DNA from: Pseudomonas sp. RSB 5.4
GTDB taxonomy: Bacteria > Pseudomonadota > Gammaproteobacteria > Pseudomonadales > Pseudomonadaceae
Reading direction: 5' to 3'
Length of the DNA stretch: 64,000 nt
Assembly (NCBI RefSeq): GCF_037126175.1
Contig: NZ_CP146986.1
Location: 5,208,501 to 5,272,500, forward strand
The position numbers were made by a program, and so were the translations under genes. The notes under the pieces are model-generated. The model searched no databases and was not told the origin of the DNA. It saw only the letters and a list, made by a program, of their open reading frames with translations. This document shows, piece by piece, positions 9,186 through 18,192 of the stretch; the first letter of the stretch is position 1; every line of letters begins with the position of its first letter.

Positions 9186-10013
9186 TCAAGGCGCGAACGG
9201 CATGACCCGCTTGTGATGGGTCTTGTTGTAGGTGCTGACGATGATGTCGAACGCTTCCTGACGCACCGGCTCGCCGTGCAGGAAGGCGTCGATCTCGGCG
9301 TAGGTCACGCCGTGGGAGGCTTCGTCCGGTTTGCCCGGCGACAGGTCTTCCAGATCCGCGGTCGGCACTTTTTCCACCAGCGATTCCGGTGCGCCGAAGC
9401 TGCGGGCAATCGCCCGGACCTGGTTTTTCACCAGGCCGCTGAGCGGGGCCAGGTCGCAGGCGCCGTCACCGAACTTGGTGAAGAAACCCATCACCGCTTC
9501 CGCCGCATGGTCGGTGCCGATCACCAGACCGTGCGCCGCGCCGGCGATGGTGTACTGGGCGACCATGCGCATCCGCGCCTTGGTGTTGCCGAGCACGAAA
9601 TCCACCGACACCGCATGTTTGCCTTCGAACGCCGCGACTTCACTGGCCAGCGATTTGACCGCCGGGCCGATGTTCACGGTGTGGCGTTCGTCCGGGGCGA
9701 TGAAGTCCACCGACGCCTGGGCGTCGTGCTCATCGAACTGGGTTTCGTACGGCAGGCGCACGGCAATGAACTTGTAGGCGTCGTCGCCGGTGCGCTCGCG
9801 CAGCTCACGCATGGCGCGCTGGGCCAGCAGGCCGGCGGTCAGCGAGTCAACGCCGCCGCTGATGCCCAGCACCAGGGTCTTGAGGCCGGAATTGACCAGG
9901 CAATCCTGGATAAAGGTGATGCGCCGGGCGACTTCCGCTTCGAGGGCCTGATGCCCGGCGAATGGTGGTTGCACCTTGAGCTGTTCAGCAATCTCACGCT
10001 GTACGGCTTGCAT
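9186..10013 (-). CDS. nadE: Ammonia-dependent NAD+ synthetase
   Basis: Converts nicotinate adenine dinucleotide, ammonia and ATP to NAD+. The 275-residue length fits the ammonia-dependent class without a glutaminase domain. The PP-loop SGGVDS is at residues 52-57, and a second conserved stretch is [19 protein letters not shown]. The ATG at 10011-10013 follows AGGAGTGAATT, which overlaps the end of pncB. It is co-transcribed with pncB, giving a two-step nicotinate salvage unit. Confidence 0.96.
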   Translation of the reverse strand: MQAVQREIAEQLKVQPPFAGHQALEAEVARRITFIQDCLVNSGLKTLVLGISGGVDSLTAGLLAQRAMRELRERTGDDAYKFIAVRLPYETQFDEHDAQASVDFIAPDERHTVNIGPAVKSLASEVAAFEGKHAVSVDFVLGNTKARMRMVAQYTIAGAAHGLVIGTDHAAEAVMGFFTKFGDGACDLAPLSGLVKNQVRAIARSFGAPESLVEKVPTADLEDLSPGKPDEASHGVTYAEIDAFLHGEPVRQEAFDIIVSTYNKTHHKRVMPFAP

Positions 10014-10017
10014 GAAT

Positions 10018-11241
10018 TCACTCCTTGCTAGATAGACTGGAATCGGCAGGAACCTGGAACACATGTCGCAAATAGGCGACGAAATTCGGGTCTTTGCAGT
10101 GGGTTTTGCCGGGCTCGTCGGAGATCTTCGCCACCGGCTGGCCGTTGCAGGCGGTCATTTTAAGCACGATGCTCATCGGTTCGACACCCGGAATGTCACA
10201 GGTCAGGTTGGTGCCGATGCCAAAGCTGACGTTGATCCGCCCGTGCAGCGCGCGGAAGATCTCCAGCGACTTGGGCAGGGTCAGGCTGTCGGAGAACACC
10301 AGGGTCTTGCTCATCGGGTCGATGCCGAGCTTGTGGTAGTGGGCGATGCACTTTTCGCCCCACTGCACCGGATCCCCGGAATCGTGGCGCAGACCGTCGA
10401 AGAGCTTGGCGAAGAACAGGTCAAAGTCGCCGAGGAAGGCGTCGGTGGTGATGCAATCGGTGAGCGCAATCCCCAGCAGGCCACGGTATTCGCGCACCCA
10501 GCAGTCGAGGGCGGCGATCTGGCTGTCGATCAGGCGTGGGCCGAGTTGCTGGTGGGCCATGATCCATTCATGGGCCATGGTGCCCAGCGGTTTCATGTCC
10601 AGCTCGCGGGACAGGTGCACGTTGCTGGTGCCGACAAAGCGCCCGGGGAAATCGTGCTTGAGCACGTTGACCACTTCTTCCTGCACGCGGTACGAGAAGC
10701 GCCGGCGGGTGCCGAAGTCGGCGACCTGCAATTGCGCCAGTTCGTCGGCCGAGGCGTTGGCGCTGAGCCAGTCGAATTTGCGATACAGCTGTTCGCGCGC
10801 CTGCACCAGTTCGATTTCCCGGTAGCGATAGCGGTTGCGCACTTCGCTGACGATCGCCAGCAGCGGCACTTCGTAGAGAATCACGTGCAGCCACGGGCCG
10901 CGCAGACGGATGAACAACTCGCCGTTCTCGATCCCGGTGTGCAGGTAGCGCAGGTTGAAGCGGAACAGGCCGAGAAAGCGCAGGAAATCCGGTTTCAGGA
11001 AAGTGATGCGCTCGAGAAAACTCAACTGGTCGGCGCTCAGGCTCAGTTCGGCCAGGCGCTCGATCTGGTAACGAATCTCGGCCAGATACGGCCGCAGATC
11101 CTCGCTGTTACGGCAACGGAACTCCCATTCGACTTCGACGTTGGGGTAGTTGTGCAGCACCGCCTGCATCATCGTCAGTTTGTAGAAGTCGGTGTCGAGC
11201 AGGTTCTGCACGATGCGATCGGCAAACACACTCTCGCTCAT
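10018..11241 (-). CDS. pncB: Nicotinate phosphoribosyltransferase
   Basis: Joins nicotinate to PRPP using ATP, the first Preiss-Handler salvage step. The protein has 407 residues, a normal length. Typical segments are [18 protein letters not shown] near the N terminus, [20 protein letters not shown] and MAHEW, and [11 protein letters not shown] near the C terminus. The start chosen is MSESVFADR (ATG at 11239-11241); the frame is open 14 codons further up. nadE begins 4 bp after its stop. Confidence 0.95.
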   Translation of the reverse strand: MSESVFADRIVQNLLDTDFYKLTMMQAVLHNYPNVEVEWEFRCRNSEDLRPYLAEIRYQIERLAELSLSADQLSFLERITFLKPDFLRFLGLFRFNLRYLHTGIENGELFIRLRGPWLHVILYEVPLLAIVSEVRNRYRYREIELVQAREQLYRKFDWLSANASADELAQLQVADFGTRRRFSYRVQEEVVNVLKHDFPGRFVGTSNVHLSRELDMKPLGTMAHEWIMAHQQLGPRLIDSQIAALDCWVREYRGLLGIALTDCITTDAFLGDFDLFFAKLFDGLRHDSGDPVQWGEKCIAHYHKLGIDPMSKTLVFSDSLTLPKSLEIFRALHGRINVSFGIGTNLTCDIPGVEPMSIVLKMTACNGQPVAKISDEPGKTHCKDPNFVAYLRHVFQVPADSSLSSKE

Positions 11242-11351
11242 AAACGGGGTCTCCAGGTGCACCGCGCGGTTGCGCGGGATCAATCAATGACGCTAGTGGC
11301 GCATATCAGCGGTGGGGATTGCCAGCATTTTTTAAGAGCGCCGAGATCACC

Positions 11352-11440
11352 TGTGGGAGCGGGCTTGCTCGCGAATGCGGTGCATCAGTCACATTTGAAT
11401 TGACTGGCCCACCGCATTCGCGAGCAAGCCCGCTCCCACA
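11352..11440. repeat. REP doublet, family 1
   Basis: Inverted pair of the family 1 core with matching inner arms (GCGAATGCGGTG / CACCGCATTCGC). It lies between the amaR-type gene, which ends into it, and pncB. Confidence 0.9.
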
Positions 11441-11455
11441 GGGTTGTTGAAAACT

Positions 11456-12367
11456 CTATATCGGCGTCAGGTCCGGACTATCAATCTGCTCCAGCATCCA
11501 CTTCACAAAATCCCGCACCTTCGGCACTTCCGCCGCGTGTTCCGGGTAGGCCAGGTAGTAGGCGTCGGAACTGGGCATTGCATGCTGCCAGGGAATGACC
11601 AGTTTGCCGTCGGCCAATTCCTCTTCCACCAGAAACCGTGGCAGCAGCGCCACACCGCAGCCGACCTGAGCGGCGCGGATGCACATGTAAAAGGTTTCGA
11701 AGCGCGGCCCGTGGTAACTGTGTTCGGTGTGGTAACCCTGACTGTCGAACCAGTCGTGCCAGGCCTGTGGGCGCGAGGCGTTTTGCAGCAGCACCAGATC
11801 GGTCAGTTGCGTCGGGTCGGTGAAGGGCGTATCGGGCAGGCTGCCGGGTGCGCAGACCGGCACCAGCTCTTCGCCGAACAGCTTCAGGCACTCGGTGCCG
11901 GGGCGTGAGCCCTGACCGAAATAGAACGCCAGATCGCTGCGCCCCTGCAGCAAATCGTCGGCCTCCTGCTCGTTGCACAGATCGAGATGGATCGACGGAT
12001 GGCGCAGACGCCAGCCTTTCAGGCGCGGTACCAGCCAGCGTGCGCCGAAGGTCGAAGGCGTAGATACGCGCAGGACTTCGGTCTCGCCGCCGTAGGAACG
12101 CAGGTAATGCGTGGACATTTCCACCTGGGTGAGGATTTTTCGGACTTCCACCAGGTACAAATCTCCGGCCGGGGTCATCTGCAAACGCCGACGCACCCGG
12201 CGGAACAACAAGTGCTGCAACAATTCCTCAAGCTGCGCGACCTGTTTGCTGACGGCGCTCTGGGTCAGGTTCAGTTCTTCGGCGGCCCGGGTGAAGCTCA
12301 GGTGCCGGGTCACGGCTTCGAAGCACTGCAACGCGGTGATCGACGGCAAGTGGCGTTTGTTCAGCAT
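11456..12367 (-). CDS. amaR: LysR-type regulator, likely of amaB-amaA
   Basis: A 303-residue LysR-type regulator. The N-terminal winged helix-turn-helix includes LSFTRAAEELNLTQSAVSKQ at about residues 23-42, and an effector-binding domain fills the rest. It is divergent from amaB with a 165-bp shared promoter region, the usual arrangement for a LysR regulator and its target. In P. putida and P. aeruginosa a LysR gene next to amaAB responds to lysine-pathway intermediates, so the symbol rests on context. Confidence 0.85.
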   Translation of the reverse strand: MLNKRHLPSITALQCFEAVTRHLSFTRAAEELNLTQSAVSKQVAQLEELLQHLLFRRVRRRLQMTPAGDLYLVEVRKILTQVEMSTHYLRSYGGETEVLRVSTPSTFGARWLVPRLKGWRLRHPSIHLDLCNEQEADDLLQGRSDLAFYFGQGSRPGTECLKLFGEELVPVCAPGSLPDTPFTDPTQLTDLVLLQNASRPQAWHDWFDSQGYHTEHSYHGPRFETFYMCIRAAQVGCGVALLPRFLVEEELADGKLVIPWQHAMPSSDAYYLAYPEHAAEVPKVRDFVKWMLEQIDSPDLTPI

Positions 12368-12532
12368 GGGTGATCCCTTTTTCTTGTCTTTCTATGCGCA
12401 GCATGAATAAACGGAATGATATCTCGCGTAAAGGTCGTTTGTTGCCTCGCCGTACTGACGCTACAACTAAAGGCCTGCCCGGTCGCGACAATGCGTCCGC
12501 ACACATTCAGTTTTTCGCTTGAGGAGTGACCC

Positions 12533-14023
12533 ATGGTTGCCGCATTGCTTGATCGTCTTGGTGTGAACCCGGCCCTGTACCAGAACGGCAAAGTGCCGGT
12601 GCATTCGCCCATCGACGGCAGCCGCATCGCCGCCGTGAACTGGGAAGGCCCGGCCGAAGTCGAGCAGCACATCAGTCGCGCAGATCATGCTTTCGAGCAA
12701 TGGCGCAAGGTGCCAGCGCCGCGCCGCGGCGAGCTGGTGCGTCAGTTCGGCGAAGTGCTGCGCGAGTACAAGGCTGATCTCGGCGAACTGGTGTCGTGGG
12801 AGGCGGGCAAGATTACTCAGGAAGGCCTTGGTGAAGTGCAGGAGATGATCGACATCTGCGATTTCGCCGTCGGTCTGTCCCGTCAGTTGTACGGCTTGAC
12901 CATCGCTTCCGAACGTCCGGGCCACCACATGCGTGAAACCTGGCATCCGCTGGGCGTGGTCGGTGTGATCAGTGCGTTCAACTTCCCGGTCGCGGTGTGG
13001 GCGTGGAACACCACGCTGGCGCTGGTCTGCGGCAACCCGGTGGTGTGGAAACCGTCGGAGAAAACCCCGCTGACCGCACTGGCCTGTCAGGCGCTGTTCG
13101 ACCGTGTGGTGAAGAATTTCAGCGATGCGCCGGCGCACCTGTGCCAGGTGATCATCGGTGGCCGTGATGCCGGCGAAGCGCTGGTGGATGACCCGCGTGT
13201 GGCGCTGATCAGCGCCACCGGCAGCACCCGCATGGGCCGCGAAGTGGCGCCGAAAGTCGCCGCGCGTTTCGCCCGCAGCATCCTCGAACTGGGCGGCAAC
13301 AACGCGATGATCCTCGGCCCGAGCGCCGATCTGGACATGGCCGTGCGCGCCATTCTGTTCAGTGCGGTCGGCACCGCCGGGCAGCGTTGCACCACATTGC
13401 GTCGCCTGATCGCTCATGAGTCGGTGAAGGAAGAAATCGTCACCCGCCTCAAAGCCGCGTACGCCAAAGTGCGCATCGGCCATCCGCTGGAAGGCAATCT
13501 GGTCGGCCCGCTGATCGACAAACACAGCTTCGAAAACATGCAGGACGCGCTGGAGCAGGCGCTGAGCGAGGGTGGCCGGGTGTTCGGCGGCAAGCGTCAG
13601 TTGGAAGAGCAGTTCCCCAACGCCTACTACGTGTCGCCGGCCATCGTCGAAATGCCGGAGCAGAGCGACGTGGTCTGCAGCGAAACCTTTGCGCCGATCC
13701 TCTACGTGGTCGGCTACAGCGACTTCCAGGAAGCGCTGCGCCTGAACAATGCGGTGCCGCAAGGCCTGTCGTCGTGCATCTTCACCACCGACGTGCGCGA
13801 GGCCGAGCAATTCATGTCGGCGGTCGGCAGCGACTGTGGCATCGCCAACGTCAACATCGGCCCGAGCGGCGCGGAAATCGGCGGCGCGTTTGGTGGCGAG
13901 AAGGAGACCGGTGGCGGTCGTGAGTCGGGCTCCGACGCCTGGCGCGCGTACATGCGCCGCCAGACCAATACCGTGAACTACTCGCTGGAGCTGCCGCTGG
14001 CGCAGGGCATCACCTTCGACTGA
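12533..14023 (+). CDS. amaB: Aminoadipate-semialdehyde (piperideine-6-carboxylate) dehydrogenase
   Basis: An NAD(P)-dependent aldehyde dehydrogenase of 496 residues. Catalytic Glu252 is in LELGGNN and the catalytic Cys286 is in GQRCTTLRR; cofactor-binding GSTRMGREV is also clear. It belongs to the ALDH7 type that oxidises aminoadipate semialdehyde, in equilibrium with piperideine-6-carboxylate, to 2-aminoadipate in D-lysine and pipecolate breakdown. ATG follows GAGGAG. The partner oxidase amaA lies downstream, separated by a REP element. Confidence 0.93.
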   Translation: MVAALLDRLGVNPALYQNGKVPVHSPIDGSRIAAVNWEGPAEVEQHISRADHAFEQWRKVPAPRRGELVRQFGEVLREYKADLGELVSWEAGKITQEGLGEVQEMIDICDFAVGLSRQLYGLTIASERPGHHMRETWHPLGVVGVISAFNFPVAVWAWNTTLALVCGNPVVWKPSEKTPLTALACQALFDRVVKNFSDAPAHLCQVIIGGRDAGEALVDDPRVALISATGSTRMGREVAPKVAARFARSILELGGNNAMILGPSADLDMAVRAILFSAVGTAGQRCTTLRRLIAHESVKEEIVTRLKAAYAKVRIGHPLEGNLVGPLIDKHSFENMQDALEQALSEGGRVFGGKRQLEEQFPNAYYVSPAIVEMPEQSDVVCSETFAPILYVVGYSDFQEALRLNNAVPQGLSSCIFTTDVREAEQFMSAVGSDCGIANVNIGPSGAEIGGAFGGEKETGGGRESGSDAWRAYMRRQTNTVNYSLELPLAQGITFD

Positions 14024-14045
14024 GTTTGGAATGAAGCAGATCCCC

Positions 14046-14195
14046 TGTGGGAGCGGGCTTTTGTGGTGAGGGGATTTATCCCCGATGGGCTGCGCAGCGG
14101 CCCCAAAACATGCAATCGCGGAGTTTCAGATACACCGCATGCACTGGTTTTACGGTTGCTATGCAACCGATCGGGGATAAATCCCCTCGCCACAG
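14046..14195. repeat. Chimeric REP element, family 1 fragment joined to family 2 doublet
   Basis: A broken family 1 start (TGTGGGAGCGGGCTT) runs directly into a family 2 arm (TTGTGGTGAGGGGATTTATC). The matching family 2 arm closes about 110 bp later. The 228-bp gap between amaB and amaA is almost wholly this element. Confidence 0.88.
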
Positions 14196-14251
14196 GGCTT
14201 TATCCCACAGGATCAGCAGTGTGTTTGGCAGGTTTCTGTTGGAGTCTGGCA

Positions 14252-15535
14252 ATGCCGTTACGCGAAGAATGTCTGTGGGAAAAACTCACGCCGCAACGCC
14301 CGGATAACACCGCGCTACGGGGCGAGGTCAAAGTCGATGTCTGCGTGATCGGCGCCGGGTTTACCGGGTTGTCGGCGGCGCTGCATCTGTTGGAGAAGGG
14401 CAAAAGCGTCTGCGTGCTCGAAGCGCATCGCGCCGGGCATGGCGGCTCCGGACGCAACGTCGGGCTGGTCAACGCCGGCATGTGGATCCCGCCGGACGAG
14501 ATCGAAGCCGGATTCGGCGAAGCGGTCGGCAGCCAGCTCAACCGCATGCTCGGGACGGCGCCAGCGCTGGTGTTCAGCCTTGTGGATAAATACAACATCG
14601 ATTGCCAGTTGCGCCGCGAAGGCACCCTGCACATGGCGCACAACGCCAAGGGCGAGGCGGATCTGCGCAGTCGCGAGCAACAATGGAAGCGCCGCGGGGC
14701 GCCGGTCGAGTTGCTCACCGGCAAGGCCTGCGAGCAAGCCACCGGCACCCAGAAGATCGCCGCCGCACTGCTTGATCGCCGCGCCGGTACGCTCAACCCG
14801 ATGGCCTATGTCACCGGCCTGGCCAACGCGGTGAAGGGCCTGGGCGGGCAGATGTTCGATCACTCGCCAGTGACCCGTCTTGAGCGCGTGGGCCAGCAAT
14901 GGTCGGTGCAGACCGAGCACGGTTCGGTGCTCGCCGAGCAAGTGGTGATCGCCTCCAACGCCTACACCGAAGGCGACTGGACCGAACTCAAGCGCAATTT
15001 CTTCCCCGGTTACTACTATCAGGTCGCTTCGGTGCCGCTGACCGAAGACGCGGCCCATGACATCCTCCCCGGCGGGCAGGGCTCGTGGGACACGCGGCAG
15101 GTGCTGAGCAGCATTCGCCGCGACAAGGACGGCCGGTTGTTGCTCGGCAGCCTGGGCAACGGCAATCAGAAACCGACATGGTTCCTCAAAGCCTGGGCCG
15201 ACCGCGTGCAGCAACATTACTTCCCCAACCTGAAACCGGTGGAATGGGAATGCACCTGGACCGGGCGTATCGCCTTCACCCCCGATCATCTGATGCGGCT
15301 GTTCGAGCCGGCACCCGGACTGGTGGCCGTCACCGGTTACAACGGCCGTGGCGTGACCACCGGCACCGTGGTCGGCAAAGCCTTCGCCGACTACCTGTGT
15401 AACGGAAATCCTCAAGCCCTGCCGATCCCCTTCGCACCGATGCAGCCCCTGGCCGGTGTCGGCCTGCGCAGTTGCCTGTACGAAGCCGGGTTCTCGCTGT
15501 ATCACGCGGGCCAGTGCCTGCGCATCGTCATCTGA
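14252..15535 (+). CDS. amaA: L-pipecolate oxidase (FAD-dependent, DAO family)
   Basis: Oxidises L-pipecolate to piperideine-6-carboxylate, feeding amaB. The protein has 427 residues. The FAD dinucleotide-binding motif GAGFTG is at residues 34-39, with VCVLEAHRAGHGGSGRN after it, and the C-terminal GYNGRGVTTGTVVG is typical of DAO-family flavoproteins. The start is the ATG at 14252 behind a GGAG; the upstream frame passes through repeat DNA. Electrons probably go to the respiratory chain, as known for this family. Confidence 0.92.
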   Translation: MPLREECLWEKLTPQRPDNTALRGEVKVDVCVIGAGFTGLSAALHLLEKGKSVCVLEAHRAGHGGSGRNVGLVNAGMWIPPDEIEAGFGEAVGSQLNRMLGTAPALVFSLVDKYNIDCQLRREGTLHMAHNAKGEADLRSREQQWKRRGAPVELLTGKACEQATGTQKIAAALLDRRAGTLNPMAYVTGLANAVKGLGGQMFDHSPVTRLERVGQQWSVQTEHGSVLAEQVVIASNAYTEGDWTELKRNFFPGYYYQVASVPLTEDAAHDILPGGQGSWDTRQVLSSIRRDKDGRLLLGSLGNGNQKPTWFLKAWADRVQQHYFPNLKPVEWECTWTGRIAFTPDHLMRLFEPAPGLVAVTGYNGRGVTTGTVVGKAFADYLCNGNPQALPIPFAPMQPLAGVGLRSCLYEAGFSLYHAGQCLRIVI

Positions 15536-15581
15536 GTGTTGAAATATGTTGCCGGAAGCGGCGCTTTTCGATGCAGCGACT

Positions 15582-15655
15582 AGCCTGTAATGGTGCGGGT
15601 TGTAGCAGTCCCGCACCAGCAGTGTGCAGTTCGGTGACGCGAGCTGTTACAGGCT
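15582..15655 (+). ncRNA. Candidate structured RNA: three-way junction before livK
   Basis: Three helices fit together with no overlap. P1 pairs AGCCTGTAA (15582-15590) with TTACAGGCT (15647-15655). P2 pairs TGGTGCGGG (15591-15599) with CCCGCACCA (15610-15618). P3 pairs CAGTTCG (15627-15633) with CGAGCTG (15640-15646), one G-U pair. Only one junction strand (8 nt) is unpaired. It lies 46 bp after amaA and 248 bp before livK. It could be a 3' UTR element, a small RNA or part of a leader; its direction is inferred from both flanking genes. A structured livK motif has been described from P. syringae leaders; I cannot tell whether this is related. Confidence 0.5.
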
Positions 15656-15756
15656 GGTTGCACGTCGTTTGGTGCCGCGGTTGCAATGATGGCGCAAGCG
15701 GGTTGCGCCTCAGATTTAAAAAGGTTTCACCTTCCGCGGTTTAGACGGTTGCACGC
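15656..15756. promoter_or_regulatory. Direct-repeat array GGTTGC(A/G), possible enhancer sites
   Basis: GGTTGCACG, GGTTGCAAT, GGTTGCGCC and GGTTGCACG start at 15656, 15679, 15701 and 15748, spaced 23, 22 and 47 bp, about two or four helical turns. The third copy is also one arm of a 7-bp hairpin (GGCGCAA/TTGCGCC, 15691-15709). The array lies about 100-200 bp before the predicted sigma-54 start site, where enhancer-binding proteins usually sit. Confidence 0.4.
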
Positions 15757-15784
15757 CCAATGAAAATGGGAACGAAACAGTCGA

Positions 15785-15795
15785 AATAACAAGAA
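15785..15795 (+). promoter_or_regulatory. A-rich CA-type motif upstream of livK
   Basis: AATAACAAGAA follows the AANAANAA pattern bound by Hfq/Crc. A second stretch, AAGAATAAAAAA, starts at 15811. Both lie upstream of the sigma-54 site, so they would be in RNA only if transcription starts further up. Confidence 0.3.
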
Positions 15796-15826
15796 AGCAG
15801 CGACTTTTTGAAGAATAAAAAACCGA

Positions 15827-15842
15827 TGGCACGGCGCTTGCT
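15827..15842 (+). promoter_or_regulatory. Consensus sigma-54 promoter of livK
   Basis: TGGCACGGCGCTTGCT matches the consensus TGGCACG-N4-TTGCW at every fixed position, with correct GG-to-GC spacing. Transcription should start near 15854, giving a leader of about 50 nt before livK. Confidence 0.75.
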
Positions 15843-15874
15843 CAGGGCATTCAGTGAAGTGAAGTCGCAGTGCC

Positions 15875-15888
15875 AACTAAAAAAAACC
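15875..15888 (+). promoter_or_regulatory. A-rich CA-type motif next to the livK ribosome site
   Basis: AACTAAAAAAAACC ends 2 nt before CTTGGAG. The A-run satisfies the AANAANAA motif through which Hfq and Crc block translation in Pseudomonas, and its position over the ribosome site is the functional one. Confidence 0.5.
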
Positions 15889-15903
15889 TTGGAGCACCAC
15901 CTC

Positions 15904-17037
15904 ATGTCCCAGACGTTTTACAAGAAAGGCTTTCTGGCCCTCGCAGTGGCTACTGCGTTGGGTGTTTCTGCGTTTGCTCAAGCTGATGTGAAAATCGGTG
16001 TAGCGGGTCCAATGACTGGCGCCAACGCGGCATTTGGCGAGCAGTACATGAAGGGTGCACAGGCAGCGGCGGACGCGGTCAACGCGGCGGGCGGCGTCAA
16101 CGGCGAGAAAATCGTACTGGTCAAGGGCGATGACGCCTGCGAACCGAAGCAGGCGGTGACGGTTGCCAAGGACCTGGTCAACCAGAAAGTTGCCGGCGTG
16201 GTCGGTCACTTCTGCTCTTCCTCCACCATTCCAGCCTCGGAAATCTACGACGAAGCTGGCGTTATCGCGATCACCCCGGGTTCCACCAACCCGCAGGTGA
16301 CCGAGCGCGGTCTGAGCGCGATGTTCCGTATGTGCGGGCGTGACGACCAGCAAGGCATTGTCGCTGGCGACTACATCGTCGACGTGCTCAAGGGCAAGAA
16401 AGTCGCGGTGATCCACGACAAGGACACCTACGGTCAAGGTCTGGCCGATGCGACCAAGGCTCAGTTGATCAAGCGCGGCGTGACCCCGGTGATTTACGAA
16501 GGCCTGACCCGTGGCGAGAAAGACTTCAGCGCCCTGGTCACCAAGATCCGCGCCGCTGGCGCCGACGTCGTGTACTTCGGCGGTCTGCATCCGGAAGCCG
16601 GCCCACTGGTCAAGCAACTGCGCACCGAAGGCCTGAAAGACGTGAAGTTCATGTCTGACGACGGCATCGTTACCGACGAACTGGTGACCACCGCCGGTGG
16701 CCCGCAATACGTCGACGGCGTGCTGATGACTTTCGGCGCCGACCCGCGCCTGCTGCCGGAAAGCAAGGCCGTGGTCGAGCAGTTCCGCAAGGCCGGGACT
16801 GAACCTGAAGGCTACACCCTGTACGCCTACGCTTCGATTCAGGCCCTGGCGGCCGGTTTCAATGGCGCCAAGTCCAACAGTGGCGAAAAAGCCGCCGAGT
16901 GGCTGAAGGCCAACCCGGTGAAAACCGTCATGGGCGAGAAGTCCTGGGACAAGAAAGGCGACCTGAAAGTGTCCGACTACGTGGTTTACCAGTGGGACGC
17001 GAGCGGCAAATACCATCAGCTGGAAAAACAGAAGTAA
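15904..17037 (+). CDS. livK: Branched-chain amino acid ABC transporter, substrate-binding protein
   Basis: A 377-residue periplasmic binding protein. The signal peptide MSQTFYKKGFLALAVATALG... likely ends after FAQA. The mature start DVKIGVAGPMTGANAAFGEQ and the Cys pair around GDDACEPKQ and GHFCSSST are typical of LIV-type receptors. The start is the ATG behind CTTGGAG; the frame is open upstream but crosses the promoter. Four transporter genes follow after a REP doublet. Ligand range (Leu/Ile/Val, perhaps other amino acids) is inferred from family. Confidence 0.93.
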   Translation: MSQTFYKKGFLALAVATALGVSAFAQADVKIGVAGPMTGANAAFGEQYMKGAQAAADAVNAAGGVNGEKIVLVKGDDACEPKQAVTVAKDLVNQKVAGVVGHFCSSSTIPASEIYDEAGVIAITPGSTNPQVTERGLSAMFRMCGRDDQQGIVAGDYIVDVLKGKKVAVIHDKDTYGQGLADATKAQLIKRGVTPVIYEGLTRGEKDFSALVTKIRAAGADVVYFGGLHPEAGPLVKQLRTEGLKDVKFMSDDGIVTDELVTTAGGPQYVDGVLMTFGADPRLLPESKAVVEQFRKAGTEPEGYTLYAYASIQALAAGFNGAKSNSGEKAAEWLKANPVKTVMGEKSWDKKGDLKVSDYVVYQWDASGKYHQLEKQK

Positions 17038-17071
17038 GGGCTGACGCGATCATCCGAACACCATGAACCCC

Positions 17072-17161
17072 TGTGGGAGCGGGCTTGCTCGCGAATGCGG
17101 GGTGTCAGTCGCCATCAACGGTAGCTGATACACCGCATTCGCGAGCAAGCCCGCTCCCACA
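17072..17161. repeat. REP doublet, family 1
   Basis: Inverted family 1 pair with extended arms (GCGAATGCGGTG-type). It sits between livK and livH in one operon and may stabilise the upstream livK message, as the binding protein is needed in excess. Confidence 0.9.
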
Positions 17162-17274
17162 GGAGGCGATGGTGTTGGGGGGAACGTGTCTGCATTGCTC
17201 CGACGTAAATCTGTATTTTTCCTAGAAGAACCGCCCGCTCCTGTGGGCAGGTTCTCATTGCGTGAGATTGCGTT

Positions 17275-18189
<915 letters not shown>

Positions 18190-18192
18190 GCG

